Assembly (NCBI GenBank): GCA_017523785.1
Contig: JAFWVX010000026.1
Location: forward strand, 1-43,774
DNA from: Lachnospiraceae bacterium
Lineage (GTDB): Bacteria > Bacillota > Clostridia > Lachnospirales > Lachnospiraceae
DNA length: 43,774 bases
Direction of reading: 5' to 3'
The notes beneath the pieces were generated by a model, which had not been told where the DNA came from, did no database searches, and saw nothing but the letters and a program-made list of their open reading frames with translations. A program made the position numbers and the translations under genes. Shown piece by piece: positions 25,264 through 33,011 of the stretch. Within the stretch, counting starts at the first letter, position 1. Each line of letters starts with the position of its first letter.

Positions 25264-25800
25264 ATGATTAAGAAAATCATAAAATTAAATTTTTTGTTTG
25301 TTGTGGTATTGGGCTTGATAGCTTGCTCAGAGGGTCGCGGGATAAGTATTAACTCAGTTAAGGCTGTGTTAAATGAAAGAATGGGCGGCAATGAAAAAAC
25401 CGAAGAGACATCGGAGAGCGTAGAAGAAACTCAAACTGGTGTTAAGAATCCATATGACACTATAGATATTGATTTGACAGCGATGCCACAGAAACTTGCA
25501 TACTCAACTGCAAATAGAATGAATATGATGTCAGAAGAATATTTAGGACAAATAGTAAAGATGAATGGAATATGTTCTATATTTCATGATGAGAAGAGAG
25601 ACATTTACTTTTTCACCTGTGAGATAAATGATGAGACGGCATGTTGCATGCTTGGAATAGAATTCGAACTACTTGATGAGTATAAATTCCCAGATGATTT
25701 CCCAAAAGAAAATGAAGAAGTGACTGTAGTGGGAGTATTTGATACATATAAAGAAGGAGCGAGAACATATAAAACACTTAGAAAAGCAGTTCTAGCATAA
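25264..25800 (+). CDS. Small OB-fold-like lipoprotein
   Basis: A 178-residue lipoprotein: MIKKIIKLNFLFVVVLGLIAC gives the signal and lipobox (LIAC). The C-terminal about 110 residues (DIDLTAMPQKLAYSTANRMN, YLGQIVKMNGICSIFHDE, and a final EEVTVVGVFDTYKEG) look like an OB-fold, tRNA_anti-like module seen in Clostridia lipoproteins of unknown role. ATG 25264 is preferred over ATG 25258 because GAGG at 25254-25257 is spaced correctly for it. It follows the DUF6273 gene by 9 nt and ends the cdaA transcription unit at a clear terminator. Confidence 0.78.
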   Translation: MIKKIIKLNFLFVVVLGLIACSEGRGISINSVKAVLNERMGGNEKTEETSESVEETQTGVKNPYDTIDIDLTAMPQKLAYSTANRMNMMSEEYLGQIVKMNGICSIFHDEKRDIYFFTCEINDETACCMLGIEFELLDEYKFPDDFPKENEEVTVVGVFDTYKEGARTYKTLRKAVLA

Positions 25801-25803
25801 ATT

Positions 25804-25831
25804 AAAGGATGGATGTAGTCCATCCTTTTTT
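25804..25831 (+). terminator. Intrinsic terminator of the cdaA unit
   Basis: A 10-bp stem (AAAGGATGGA at 25804-25813 with TCCATCCTTT at 25819-25828) closes a 5-nt loop and is followed by T residues. It lies just after the lipoprotein stop codon. Confidence 0.93.
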
Positions 25832-25886
25832 GATATAAATTGTAAATAAAATGTCAAAAATATGTAAAAACATTTTTCTAAAAGTG

Positions 25887-25895
25887 TGTTATAAT
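25887..25895 (+). promoter_or_regulatory. Extended -10 promoter
   Basis: TGTTATAAT (TGn plus perfect TATAAT) lies 28 nt before the ATG at 25924. The -35 region is not recognisable, as is common with an extended -10 box. The leader would be about 22 nt and contains AAAGGAG. Confidence 0.7.
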
Positions 25896-25923
25896 GGTTT
25901 GGATTTGTGAAAGGAGAAAAACT

Positions 25924-26466
25924 ATGAATAATATTGTTTATATAGTACTTGTATATATAGTTATAAGTTTTATCGGCATCTTGCTTCATGACTTTAAATA
26001 TTTGTTTTTCTTAAATAGTAATAACCGTGTCAAAGCAGTAATTATCTGCGGTGTCTATGTTATCTTCAATACTATGACAACCAAACTCATCGCTGATCAA
26101 CCAATGCAGATAAGTATACCAGTAATCACAGTTACCAATATGATATCTATGTGGATTGCAATGACGTATAATGAGAGAAATTTGAAAGAGTTTATCTATA
26201 AGTTTGAAATTTCTACTAAGTATGATGATAAAAAGGATGAACTTGAGAATTGGTTCAAAGAGCACAATGTGCCTTATAAGAGATTTTGGTATTACTTTGA
26301 AAATGACAAGAGTAATGAGAAGGGTGAGACAAAATATCACGAGTTCGACATCTATGCATTTACAAAAATGCACAGCAAGAGACTCACAGAGATGCTTGAT
26401 AAGTATGACAGATCTGAAGTTAAATATGTAAAGATTAATACAAGTAACTATAAAGAAGCTAATTAG
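25924..26466 (+). CDS. Unidentified membrane protein with cytoplasmic C-terminal domain
   Basis: A 180-residue protein that I do not recognise. Three transmembrane segments lie in the first about 80 residues (NNIVYIVLVYIVISFIGILL; AVIICGVYVIFNTMTTKLI; IPVITVTNMISMWIAM). About 95 charged residues then form a soluble domain with EFIYKFEISTKY, WFKEHNVPYKRFWYYFEN and a conserved-looking HEFDIYAFTKMHSKRL. The topology loosely recalls DUF2179/UPF0316-type proteins, with a helical membrane part and a small alpha/beta tail, but I cannot confirm it. It has its own promoter and AAAGGAG 9 nt before the ATG, and is monocistronic. Confidence 0.75.
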   Translation: MNNIVYIVLVYIVISFIGILLHDFKYLFFLNSNNRVKAVIICGVYVIFNTMTTKLIADQPMQISIPVITVTNMISMWIAMTYNERNLKEFIYKFEISTKYDDKKDELENWFKEHNVPYKRFWYYFENDKSNEKGETKYHEFDIYAFTKMHSKRLTEMLDKYDRSEVKYVKINTSNYKEAN

Positions 26467-26472
26467 CGGTAT

Positions 26473-26503
26473 TGTAGGGGATGACATTCTGTCGTCCTTT
26501 ATT
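26473..26503 (+). repeat. GTAGGGG hairpin repeat, copy B, acting as a terminator
   Basis: TGTAGGGGATGACATTCTGT (26473-26492) followed by CGTCC is a diverged member of the same repeat family as the copies at 5077 and 28575-28630. It folds as a 9-bp stem around TTC with two G.T pairs and runs into TTTATTTT, so it probably also terminates the upstream gene. Confidence 0.62.
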
Positions 26504-26545
26504 TTGTTGAATTTTCAGCAAAAAAACGATATATAGGACATTTAC

Positions 26546-26574
26546 TTGAAAATTAGCACAATATATTGTATAAT
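26546..26574 (+). promoter_or_regulatory. Promoter of parE
   Basis: TTGAAA (26546-26551) and a perfect TATAAT (26569-26574) are separated by 17 bp. The start site should lie near 26581, giving a leader of about 47 nt. The leader holds a small inverted match (TGTGCG / CGCAT, 26586-26605) and the GTGAGG ribosome site. Confidence 0.8.
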
Positions 26575-26627
26575 GTAATATGAATTGTGCGCAAAATTAT
26601 ACGCATTTGTTTTTGTGAGGTATAAAA

Positions 26628-27323
26628 ATGGCAAATAAGAATTATGGTGCAGAAAACATTACAGTTCTTGAAGGGCTTGAGCCTGTCAGAAAAAGACCTG
26701 GTATGTATGTTGGTGATGTAGGACTTAAAGGTCTTAATCACTTGGTGTATGAGATTCTCGACAACTCTGTCGATGAGCATTTGGCTGGATACTGCAATAA
26801 TATATCAGTGGTGCTTGAAAAAGATGGCTCTTGTACTGTGATAGATGATGGTAGAGGAATACCAGTTGATTTGCATAAGTCAGGTCTTCCTGCAGTTCGT
26901 GTGGTTTTAACTACACTTCATGCAGGTGGTAAATTTGACAATGAGACATATAAGACATCGGGAGGACTTCACGGTGTAGGTTCTTCGGTTGTAAATGCAC
27001 TCTCATCTCGTATGACTGTAGAAGTGAGTAGAGACGGAAATGTATACAAGGATACTTACGAGAGAGGAAAGCCAACTACTAAACTAGTGAAGGGAAAACT
27101 TCCAGTAGTTGGAAAGAGTAAACACACTGGAACTAAGATTAATTTTACACCAGACCCAGAAATATTTACACATACAAAATTTAAAGTGGATTGGATTAAG
27201 TCAAGACTCCATGAGACTTGCTATTTGAATCCAAATTTAAAAATTCATTTTGAAAAATTAACTGGTTCAAAACCAGAGATTATTGATTACCATGAGCCTG
27301 AAGGAATATTGGCATTTATATAA
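26628..27323 (+). CDS. parE: Topoisomerase IV subunit B, N-terminal (ATPase) part, ends at in-frame TAA
   Basis: The first 231 residues of a type IIA topoisomerase B subunit: GHKL ATPase domain with NITVLEGLEPVRKRPGMYVG, the Mg/ATP residues in YEILDNSVDEH, VIDDGRGIPVD, and the ATP-lid TSGGLHGVGSSVVNALS. TAA at 27321-27323 stops it after GILAFI, exactly where homologues run on into the transducer domain (LNKGK, which is present in the same frame just after the stop). The fragment lacks the transducer lysine needed for ATP hydrolysis. I call it parE rather than gyrB because the A-subunit gene downstream lacks a GyrA box. GAGG lies 7 nt before the ATG. Confidence 0.9.
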   Translation: MANKNYGAENITVLEGLEPVRKRPGMYVGDVGLKGLNHLVYEILDNSVDEHLAGYCNNISVVLEKDGSCTVIDDGRGIPVDLHKSGLPAVRVVLTTLHAGGKFDNETYKTSGGLHGVGSSVVNALSSRMTVEVSRDGNVYKDTYERGKPTTKLVKGKLPVVGKSKHTGTKINFTPDPEIFTHTKFKVDWIKSRLHETCYLNPNLKIHFEKLTGSKPEIIDYHEPEGILAFI

Positions 27324-27326
27324 GAA

Positions 27327-28556
27327 TTGAATAAAGGTAAGAAGACTGTCACTAAAGAGATAATGTTTAAGGGAACAGTTGATAAGACTGAGGTTGAAGT
27401 GGCTATTCAATTCATAGATGCATTTGAAGAAAATATTTTAGGTTTCTGTAACAACATTTACACTCAGGAAGGTGGAACACACCTTGTAGGATATAAAACT
27501 AAGTTCACTCAGCTTTTAAATACTTATGCGAGACAACTCGGAAATCTTAAAGAGAAGGATGAGAACTTTACAGGACCTGATACAAGAAATGGAATGACTG
27601 CAATAGTTGCTATAAAATATCCTGACCCACTATTTGAAGGACAGACTAAAACCAAACTTGCATCACAAGATGTCACTAAGCAGGTTGCTCAAGTTGTGGG
27701 CGAGCAACTCGAGAGATATTTTGATAGAAATGTAGAAGATGTAAAGGCAATGATTGCTCAGGCTGAGAAGTCTGCAAAGATTAGAAAGGCTGAGGAAAAG
27801 GCTAAGACAAATCTTCTTTCAAAGTCTAAGTTCTCATTTGATTCAAATGGAAAACTTGCCAATTGTATAAGTAAGGACCCAAGTGAGTGTGAGATATTTA
27901 TAGTAGAGGGAGATTCAGCCGGTGGTTCTGCAAAGAATTCAAGAAATCGAAATACACAAGCTATACTCCCACTTCGCGGTAAGATTTTAAATGTTGAGAA
28001 GGCATCTATGGATAAAGTGCTTGCAAATGCAGAAATCAAAACCATGATTAACACATTTGGCTGTGGCTTCAGCGAAGGCTATGGAAATGATTTTGATATA
28101 AGTAAACTTAGATACGATAAGATAATACTGATGACTGATGCTGATGTGGATGGTTCGCATATTGATACTTTGCTTCTCACTTTCTTATATCGCTTCATGC
28201 CGGATCTTATAAATGAAGGTCACGTGTATGTGTCAATGCCACCACTTTATGCCGCTATACCAAAGGGAAAGCCAAATGAGAAAGAATATCTCTATGATGA
28301 AAAGGCATTAAATGATTATAAGAAAAAACATAAAGATGGAACTTATGAGATAAAAAGATTTAAAGGTTTGGGTGAAATGGATCCATCTGAACTTTGGGAG
28401 ACAACACTTAATCCAGATAACAGAGTTTTGAAGCAAGTTGAAATTGAAGATGCAAGAGAGGCATCAAAAGTAACTGAAATGCTCATGGGGTCAGAGGTTG
28501 GAGAGCGCCGTGAGTTTATTTATGAGCACGCAAACGAAGCAGTGCTCGACTGGTAA
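27327..28556 (+). CDS. parE: Topoisomerase IV subunit B, C-terminal part (transducer and TOPRIM)
   Basis: This continues the same reading frame one codon after the TAA. It holds the transducer domain with the ATP-sensing loop lysine in FEGQTKTKLAS, then TOPRIM with the catalytic Glu in IFIVEGDSAGGSAKNSRN, ILPLRGKILNVEKA, and the metal-binding MTDADVDGSHI. It ends in KRFKGLGEMDP and the C-terminal RRRF-like GERREFIYEHANEAV. A TTG at 27327 could restart translation (not well supported by a ribosome site). Together the two parts would make a normal 642-residue ParE if the TAA were a sense codon, so this is either a split protein, a mutated gene or a sequence error. Confidence 0.88.
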   Translation: MNKGKKTVTKEIMFKGTVDKTEVEVAIQFIDAFEENILGFCNNIYTQEGGTHLVGYKTKFTQLLNTYARQLGNLKEKDENFTGPDTRNGMTAIVAIKYPDPLFEGQTKTKLASQDVTKQVAQVVGEQLERYFDRNVEDVKAMIAQAEKSAKIRKAEEKAKTNLLSKSKFSFDSNGKLANCISKDPSECEIFIVEGDSAGGSAKNSRNRNTQAILPLRGKILNVEKASMDKVLANAEIKTMINTFGCGFSEGYGNDFDISKLRYDKIILMTDADVDGSHIDTLLLTFLYRFMPDLINEGHVYVSMPPLYAAIPKGKPNEKEYLYDEKALNDYKKKHKDGTYEIKRFKGLGEMDPSELWETTLNPDNRVLKQVEIEDAREASKVTEMLMGSEVGERREFIYEHANEAVLDW

Positions 28557-28630
28557 TCGTAGGGACAATATAAATCGTAGGAGCGGATATCATCCGCCCG
28601 CACCGTAGGGGCGAGCATTGCGAGCCCGCA
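28557..28630 (+). repeat. Cluster of GTAGGGG hairpin repeats (about 2.5 copies)
   Basis: Directly after the parE stop come a partial unit (28557-28573, TCGTAGGGACAATATAA) and two full 28-bp units in tandem (28575-28602 and 28603-28630), both of the form CGTAGG-GCG...CCCGCA. The first full unit contains the perfect stem GCGGAT/ATCCGC. The second is nearly identical to the copy before cysS, with internal GA/GA mismatches. The cluster ends 7 nt before the AGGAGGG site of the SPFH gene. Confidence 0.78.
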
Positions 28631-28652
28631 AATTGATTAGGAGGGAAAAGTT

Positions 28653-29528
28653 ATGTTAAGTGGAATGTTTTCAATGATTATTGTAATTTTTGTAATTATG
28701 GTTTTATTCTCTATGCTTGTGATAGTTCCAGAGAAGCAAGAGGTAATAGTTGAGATGCTTGGCAAATATCATAAAACTATGAAGGCTGGTGTGAATTTTA
28801 AGTTGCCATTTATTCAAACTATAAGAAATCGTGTGAGTTTAAAAGAACACATTCACGATTTTCCACCTCAATCAGTTATCACAAAAGATAATGTAACAAT
28901 GAAGATTGATACAGTTGTATACTGCAAAGTTTTTGACAGCTATAAGAATACATATATGATTCAAAATGGTGTGGATGCAATTGAAAAAATTACTGCAACT
29001 ACACTTAGAAATATTGTGGGAACTATGGAGCTTGATGAACTTCTTACTGCAAGAGACAAAATTAATGGTCATCTTCTTAAAGAAGTTGATGAAGCGACAG
29101 ATGTATGGGGAATCAAAATTACTCGTATTGAGATTAAAGATATTATGCCACCTGCTGAAATAAAAGAAGCAATGGATAGACAGATGAAAGCAGAGAGAGA
29201 AAAGAGAGCGACTATCCTTGAAGCAGAGGCAATTAAGCAAAAAGATATAACAGTTGCAGAAGGTAAGAGGGATGCTATGCTTATGGAAGCAGAAGCTAAA
29301 GCTAAATCAATTGAACTTGTAGCAAAAGCAGAGGCTGAGGCAGTCCGCCTTATAAATGAACAAAAACCATCAGATGCATATATAAAACTTGAAGCAATTA
29401 AGAGTGTCGAAAAACTTGCCAAAGGCCAAGCAACTAAAATTGTGGTGCCATCTGATATAGCTAGTCTTACAAGTGGGATTGTGGCGATTAAGGAAGCTTT
29501 GAGTGAAAAAAATAGTAGGGGTAATTAA
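28653..29528 (+). CDS. SPFH/stomatin-family membrane protein
   Basis: A 291-residue membrane scaffold protein of the SPFH (band 7) group, like QmcA and stomatin, which organises membrane microdomains. It has one N-terminal transmembrane helix (about 5-25), an SPFH core with EMLGKYHKTMKAGVNFKLPF, ATTLRNIVGTMELDELLTAR and WGIKITRIEIKDIMPP, then an Ala/Glu/Lys coiled coil (about 180-245). The C-terminus ends in the odd NSRGN. NfeD, the usual operon partner, is not next to it. AGGAGGG lies about 9 nt before the ATG. The dam gene starts 2 nt after its stop. Confidence 0.92.
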   Translation: MLSGMFSMIIVIFVIMVLFSMLVIVPEKQEVIVEMLGKYHKTMKAGVNFKLPFIQTIRNRVSLKEHIHDFPPQSVITKDNVTMKIDTVVYCKVFDSYKNTYMIQNGVDAIEKITATTLRNIVGTMELDELLTARDKINGHLLKEVDEATDVWGIKITRIEIKDIMPPAEIKEAMDRQMKAEREKRATILEAEAIKQKDITVAEGKRDAMLMEAEAKAKSIELVAKAEAEAVRLINEQKPSDAYIKLEAIKSVEKLAKGQATKIVVPSDIASLTSGIVAIKEALSEKNSRGN

Positions 29529-29529
29529 G

Positions 29530-30405
29530 ATGTGCAAGCCATTTGTAAAATGGGCTGGTGGAAAAAGCCAACTTTTGAATGAGATAAGAATCAAGTATCC
29601 AGAAAATATTGAAAAATACTGTGAACCATTTGTTGGTGGCGGTGCAGTTTTATTTGATATTTTAGATAAATATGAACCAAAAGAAGTTTTAATAAATGAT
29701 ATTAATTCAGAGTTGATAAATACTTATATTCAAATTAGAGATAATGTTAATGAACTTACTTCAATTCTAAATAAATATCAAAAAAAGTATGATGGCATCA
29801 GTGAGGATTTACGACAGGATATTTATATCAAGAAAAGACAGGAATTTAACAGTTTGATAGTTAACTGTGCAAAAAACAATTTGATTAAAAAAGCCGCTTT
29901 ATTTATATTTTTAAATAAAACTTGTTTTAATGGATTATATAGAGTAAACAGTGAAGGCTTCTACAATGTGCCGAAAGGAAACTATAAAAACCCTATTATA
30001 TGCGATGAAGAAAGTTTAAATCATATAAGTAAATTGTTAAAAAAAGTAAAGATTAAATGTGGTGATTTTGAGAAGTGCGAAGAGTTTATTGACAATAAAA
30101 CATTTGTATATGTTGATCCACCATATCGACCTTTAACCTCATCAGCGATGTTTACTTCATATAGTAAAGAACAGTTTGATGATAATGAACAAGTGCGATT
30201 AGGTGAATTTATAAATAGAATTAATAAAACGGGATCCAAAATTGTATTGAGTAATTCGGATCCGAAAAATGTTGATATAAACGATAATTTTTTTGATGAT
30301 TTATATAAAAACTATTCAATTTCAAGAATAAATGCAAGACGAATGATAAATTCAAATTCAGCTAAACGTGGTAATATTACAGAATTATTGGTGGCAAATT
30401 ATTAG
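29530..30405 (+). CDS. dam: D12-class adenine methyltransferase (M.DpnII/Dam type)
   Basis: A 291-residue N6-adenine DNA methyltransferase, expected to protect GATC sites. The SAM-binding motif is FVKWAGGKSQLL at the N-terminus, with CEPFVGGGAVLFDI as the second part; the catalytic motif DPPY is at 196-199. FLNKTCFNGLYRVNSEGFYN is typical of the Dam/DpnM subgroup. The start is ATG 29530, with GGGG about 7 nt upstream; a longer frame from 29503 only overlaps the SPFH gene. The DpnII-type nuclease gene follows, so this is the protecting half of a type II restriction-modification pair. Confidence 0.95.
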   Translation: MCKPFVKWAGGKSQLLNEIRIKYPENIEKYCEPFVGGGAVLFDILDKYEPKEVLINDINSELINTYIQIRDNVNELTSILNKYQKKYDGISEDLRQDIYIKKRQEFNSLIVNCAKNNLIKKAALFIFLNKTCFNGLYRVNSEGFYNVPKGNYKNPIICDEESLNHISKLLKKVKIKCGDFEKCEEFIDNKTFVYVDPPYRPLTSSAMFTSYSKEQFDDNEQVRLGEFINRINKTGSKIVLSNSDPKNVDINDNFFDDLYKNYSISRINARRMINSNSAKRGNITELLVANY

Positions 30406-30413
30406 GTGTGAAG

Positions 30414-31274
30414 ATGAAAAGAGACTTTGAAAAATGGTTTAGAACATTTACAGATACTATTGCAAGTTATGATTACTATGTTGACTTTAAAAAAGTTTAT
30501 TCCAATGTTGACGACTTAAAAATTGAACTCAATATTTTAAATTCTTTAATTGGAAGTAAAAATATAAAAAAAGATTTTGAAAGTATATTGAATAAGTACC
30601 CAGAAATAGTTAAGTGTATACCAATACTTATTGCTGTAAGAGAAAAAGAAATAACAGCAATGGATGAAAAAGGGAAAGTATTATATAACTTTAGGAATGT
30701 AGTTAATGATATAAATCAGTATTCTTATTTTATGGAAAAAACTGGGGTTTTTGATTTATTGAGTAACCATATTATAAATAATTTGTATGATTATGTAACC
30801 GGAGTAGAAACTGGACTTGATTCAAATGGTAGAAAAAACAGAGGCGGACACTTAATGGAAAACCTAGTTGAATCATATATAGTTAAGGCAGGATTTATAA
30901 AAGATAATAATTATTTTAAAGAAATGTACATTAGTGATGTGCAAAGTAGATGGGGAATCGATTTATCAGCTATATCTAATCAAGGAAAAACCGAAAAAAG
31001 ATTTGATTTTGTGATTAAGACGAAATCAACTATTTACGGGATTGAAACTAATTTTTATTCAAGTGGTGGGTCAAAACTAAATGAAACTGCAAGAAGTTAT
31101 AAGCAAATTGCAGAGGAATCTAAAAATATTAAAGGATTTAAATTTGTGTGGTTCACCGATGGAGAAGGGTGGATAGGAGCAAGAAATAATTTAGCGGAAA
31201 CTTTTGAAGTATTAGAACATTTATATAATATAAATGATTTGAATAATAATGTTATTATAAAGGAGTTGATTTAA
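30414..31274 (+). CDS. DpnII/MboI-family restriction endonuclease (GATC)
   Basis: A 286-residue type II endonuclease of the DpnII family, close to the 288 residues of DpnII, which cuts unmethylated GATC. It shows the family's conserved C-terminal half: RKNRGGHLMENLVESYIVKA, then the catalytic-type region RWGIDLSA, KRFDFVIKTK, YGIETNFYSSGGSKLNETAR and FVWFTDGEGW. The D-x(n)-E-x-N pattern (KRFDFVI, GIETN) probably holds the metal ligands (inference). ATG 30414 is favoured over GTG 30408 because AGG lies 7 nt upstream. It directly follows its cognate methyltransferase and carries AGGAG for the next gene at its end. Confidence 0.93.
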   Translation: MKRDFEKWFRTFTDTIASYDYYVDFKKVYSNVDDLKIELNILNSLIGSKNIKKDFESILNKYPEIVKCIPILIAVREKEITAMDEKGKVLYNFRNVVNDINQYSYFMEKTGVFDLLSNHIINNLYDYVTGVETGLDSNGRKNRGGHLMENLVESYIVKAGFIKDNNYFKEMYISDVQSRWGIDLSAISNQGKTEKRFDFVIKTKSTIYGIETNFYSSGGSKLNETARSYKQIAEESKNIKGFKFVWFTDGEGWIGARNNLAETFEVLEHLYNINDLNNNVIIKELI

Positions 31275-31276
31275 TT

Positions 31277-32167
31277 ATGGTTTTTGAAGATAAGTTAATG
31301 ATAGATGATTCAATAATTGAAGAAAATCTTAATCATTTATATAAAAGTTTTAATAGTGGTTTTGAATTTGAAGACTTTTTGCAACGATTTTTATTAAATG
31401 TTGCACAATTTGACCAAGTTCAGGTTACAAAAAAGACTGGGGATGGAGGGATTGATTTAATAGCGAAAAAAAATAATTTAATAGAAATAATTAATGACGA
31501 GAGCATTAATGCTAGTTTAAACAATGTTACTAATTATAAAATTCAGGCAAAGTGTTGGAAACCAACCATGAGCATTCAACCAAAAGAAATTAACCAACTT
31601 AGGGGTGCAATGTATAATGGAGATAAAGGTTTATTTATAGCAACGTGTAAATATTCAAAAAATTCAATTGAAACCGCTAGAAATGAAATGCAGCAAATTG
31701 AAAGACCTGTATTTTTAGTAGATGGAAAAATGCTTATTAAAACTTGTATGTCAAATGGGTTTGGGTTCAAGTACATTCCAAGCATAAACAAAGAAGAAAT
31801 TCAAGAATTGATAGGGAACAATTTAGCAAATAGAGCGAACAGCTATAATAATATTTCTGTTGATGATGAAATTGATTTAAATGTTATAACAAAAAAAATT
31901 ACAAACAATGATATAAGGGCTCGAATACTTAGATTACCTTTAGAAATAAAAGAAAAGATTGATATTAATTCTAAAAAATTGACTGTATTAATTAATAATG
32001 AAACAAAATGTGAATTAACAATTGACTCAACTAAAACCTATTTAGCTGGGGTAACAGATATTTATAGAAAAAATGGATTAATTAGGAATGATGGAGTGGT
32101 TAATAGCTCTGTTGTTAAGATGTTTGTTGAAAAAGGAGTTTTAAATTTGTTATTTGATGAGAACTAA
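31277..32167 (+). CDS. Mrr-like restriction endonuclease
   Basis: A 296-residue nuclease with an Mrr/PD-(D/E)xK N-terminal domain: an early acidic helix (FEFEDFLQRFL, about 30-39), the catalytic Asp60 in KKTGDGGIDLIA, and QAK at 90-92 in YKIQAKCWK. GDKGLFIATCKYSKNSIETA and PVFLVDGKML complete the fold. The C-terminal about 130 residues are unidentified and could recognise DNA or interact with the methyltransferase. It may be a type IV (methylation-dependent) enzyme, or the nuclease partner of the methyltransferase gene that overlaps it by 11 nt. AGGAG lies 11 nt before the ATG. Confidence 0.85.
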   Translation: MVFEDKLMIDDSIIEENLNHLYKSFNSGFEFEDFLQRFLLNVAQFDQVQVTKKTGDGGIDLIAKKNNLIEIINDESINASLNNVTNYKIQAKCWKPTMSIQPKEINQLRGAMYNGDKGLFIATCKYSKNSIETARNEMQQIERPVFLVDGKMLIKTCMSNGFGFKYIPSINKEEIQELIGNNLANRANSYNNISVDDEIDLNVITKKITNNDIRARILRLPLEIKEKIDINSKKLTVLINNETKCELTIDSTKTYLAGVTDIYRKNGLIRNDGVVNSSVVKMFVEKGVLNLLFDEN

Positions 32168-33008
32168 TAGTGTTAAAATTGGACCTGAAAATTTCGAACA
32201 AGAAATGACTTCAGTGTGGTCGTTTAAGGAAAGAGGTGACTGGGCAACACATAATCCAAATTATAGAGGAAATTGGTCGCCATACATTCCAAGAAATCTT
32301 ATTTTGAGATATTCTAAAGAGAAAGATTTAATATTAGACCAATTTGCTGGTGGTGGAACCACATTAGTAGAAGCTAAATTATTAAATAGAAATTGTATAG
32401 GTGTAGATATAAATCCCGAAGCAATAAAACTATGTAAAAAAGCGATAGATTTTGAAATGCCAAAATCTGGAAAAGTCACTTTAATAAAAGGCAATGCACA
32501 GAACTTGTCTAAGATTAAAGATAAATCAATTGATTTTGTATGCACGCATCCACCATATGCAAATATAATTAATTATAGCGATGGTATTAAAAATGATTTA
32601 TCATTATTTAAAGTCAAAGATTTTATAGAAGCAATGAAACCAGTAGCAGCTGAAAGCTATAGAGTACTTAAAGATAACAAGTTTTGTGCTATATTAATAG
32701 GAGACACCCGTAAGAATGGTCGTGTAGTTCCTCTTGGGTTTGGAATAATGAGAGTTTTTCTAAATGCAGGGTTTAAATTGAAAGAAATAATTATTAAAGA
32801 ACAACATAATTGCAAAGCAACTGGTTATTGGAAGTCGAGTAGTATAAAGTACAATTTCTTATTATTAGCCCATGAATATTTATTTGTTTTTGTTAAAGAT
32901 GTTGTAAAAAACAATAAAAGGAATAAAAAAGAGCGATATACAGTAATAGATAATAAAACTGGTGAAATATGTAGTTTAGATGAATTAATAATTGAAAGAT
33001 TGATTTAA
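32157..33008 (+). CDS. DNA methyltransferase (N4/N6 type, HPPY motif)
   Basis: A 283-residue amino-methyltransferase. The SAM-binding motif I is DQFAGGGTT at 61-69, with DINPEAI as the next strand, and the catalytic motif IV is HPPY at 131-134 (usually D/S-PPY). Motif I comes before motif IV, so this is not a DpnA-type enzyme, in which PPY comes first. The base and site are not predictable by eye. ATG 32157 is preferred over the adjacent TTG 32154; it overlaps the Mrr-like gene by 11 nt, so the pair is translationally coupled and probably forms a second restriction-modification unit. Confidence 0.87.
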   Translation: MRTNSVKIGPENFEQEMTSVWSFKERGDWATHNPNYRGNWSPYIPRNLILRYSKEKDLILDQFAGGGTTLVEAKLLNRNCIGVDINPEAIKLCKKAIDFEMPKSGKVTLIKGNAQNLSKIKDKSIDFVCTHPPYANIINYSDGIKNDLSLFKVKDFIEAMKPVAAESYRVLKDNKFCAILIGDTRKNGRVVPLGFGIMRVFLNAGFKLKEIIIKEQHNCKATGYWKSSSIKYNFLLLAHEYLFVFVKDVVKNNKRNKKERYTVIDNKTGEICSLDELIIERLI

Positions 33009-33011
33009 TAA

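Noticed and set aside
27321..27323. TAA read as a sense codon (altered genetic code)
   Set aside because: TAA is the normal stop of many intact genes in the window, for example metG, polA and upp, so general reassignment is excluded.
28575..28630. Two 28-bp tandem units that look like the start of a CRISPR array
   Set aside because: There are no spacers between the units, the units are only partly alike, each is an internal palindrome, and related single copies lie elsewhere. No cas genes are present.
32157..33008. DpnA-type second methyltransferase of the DpnII system
   Set aside because: In DpnA the PPY motif comes before the SAM-binding motif. Here the order is reversed and the catalytic motif is HPPY.
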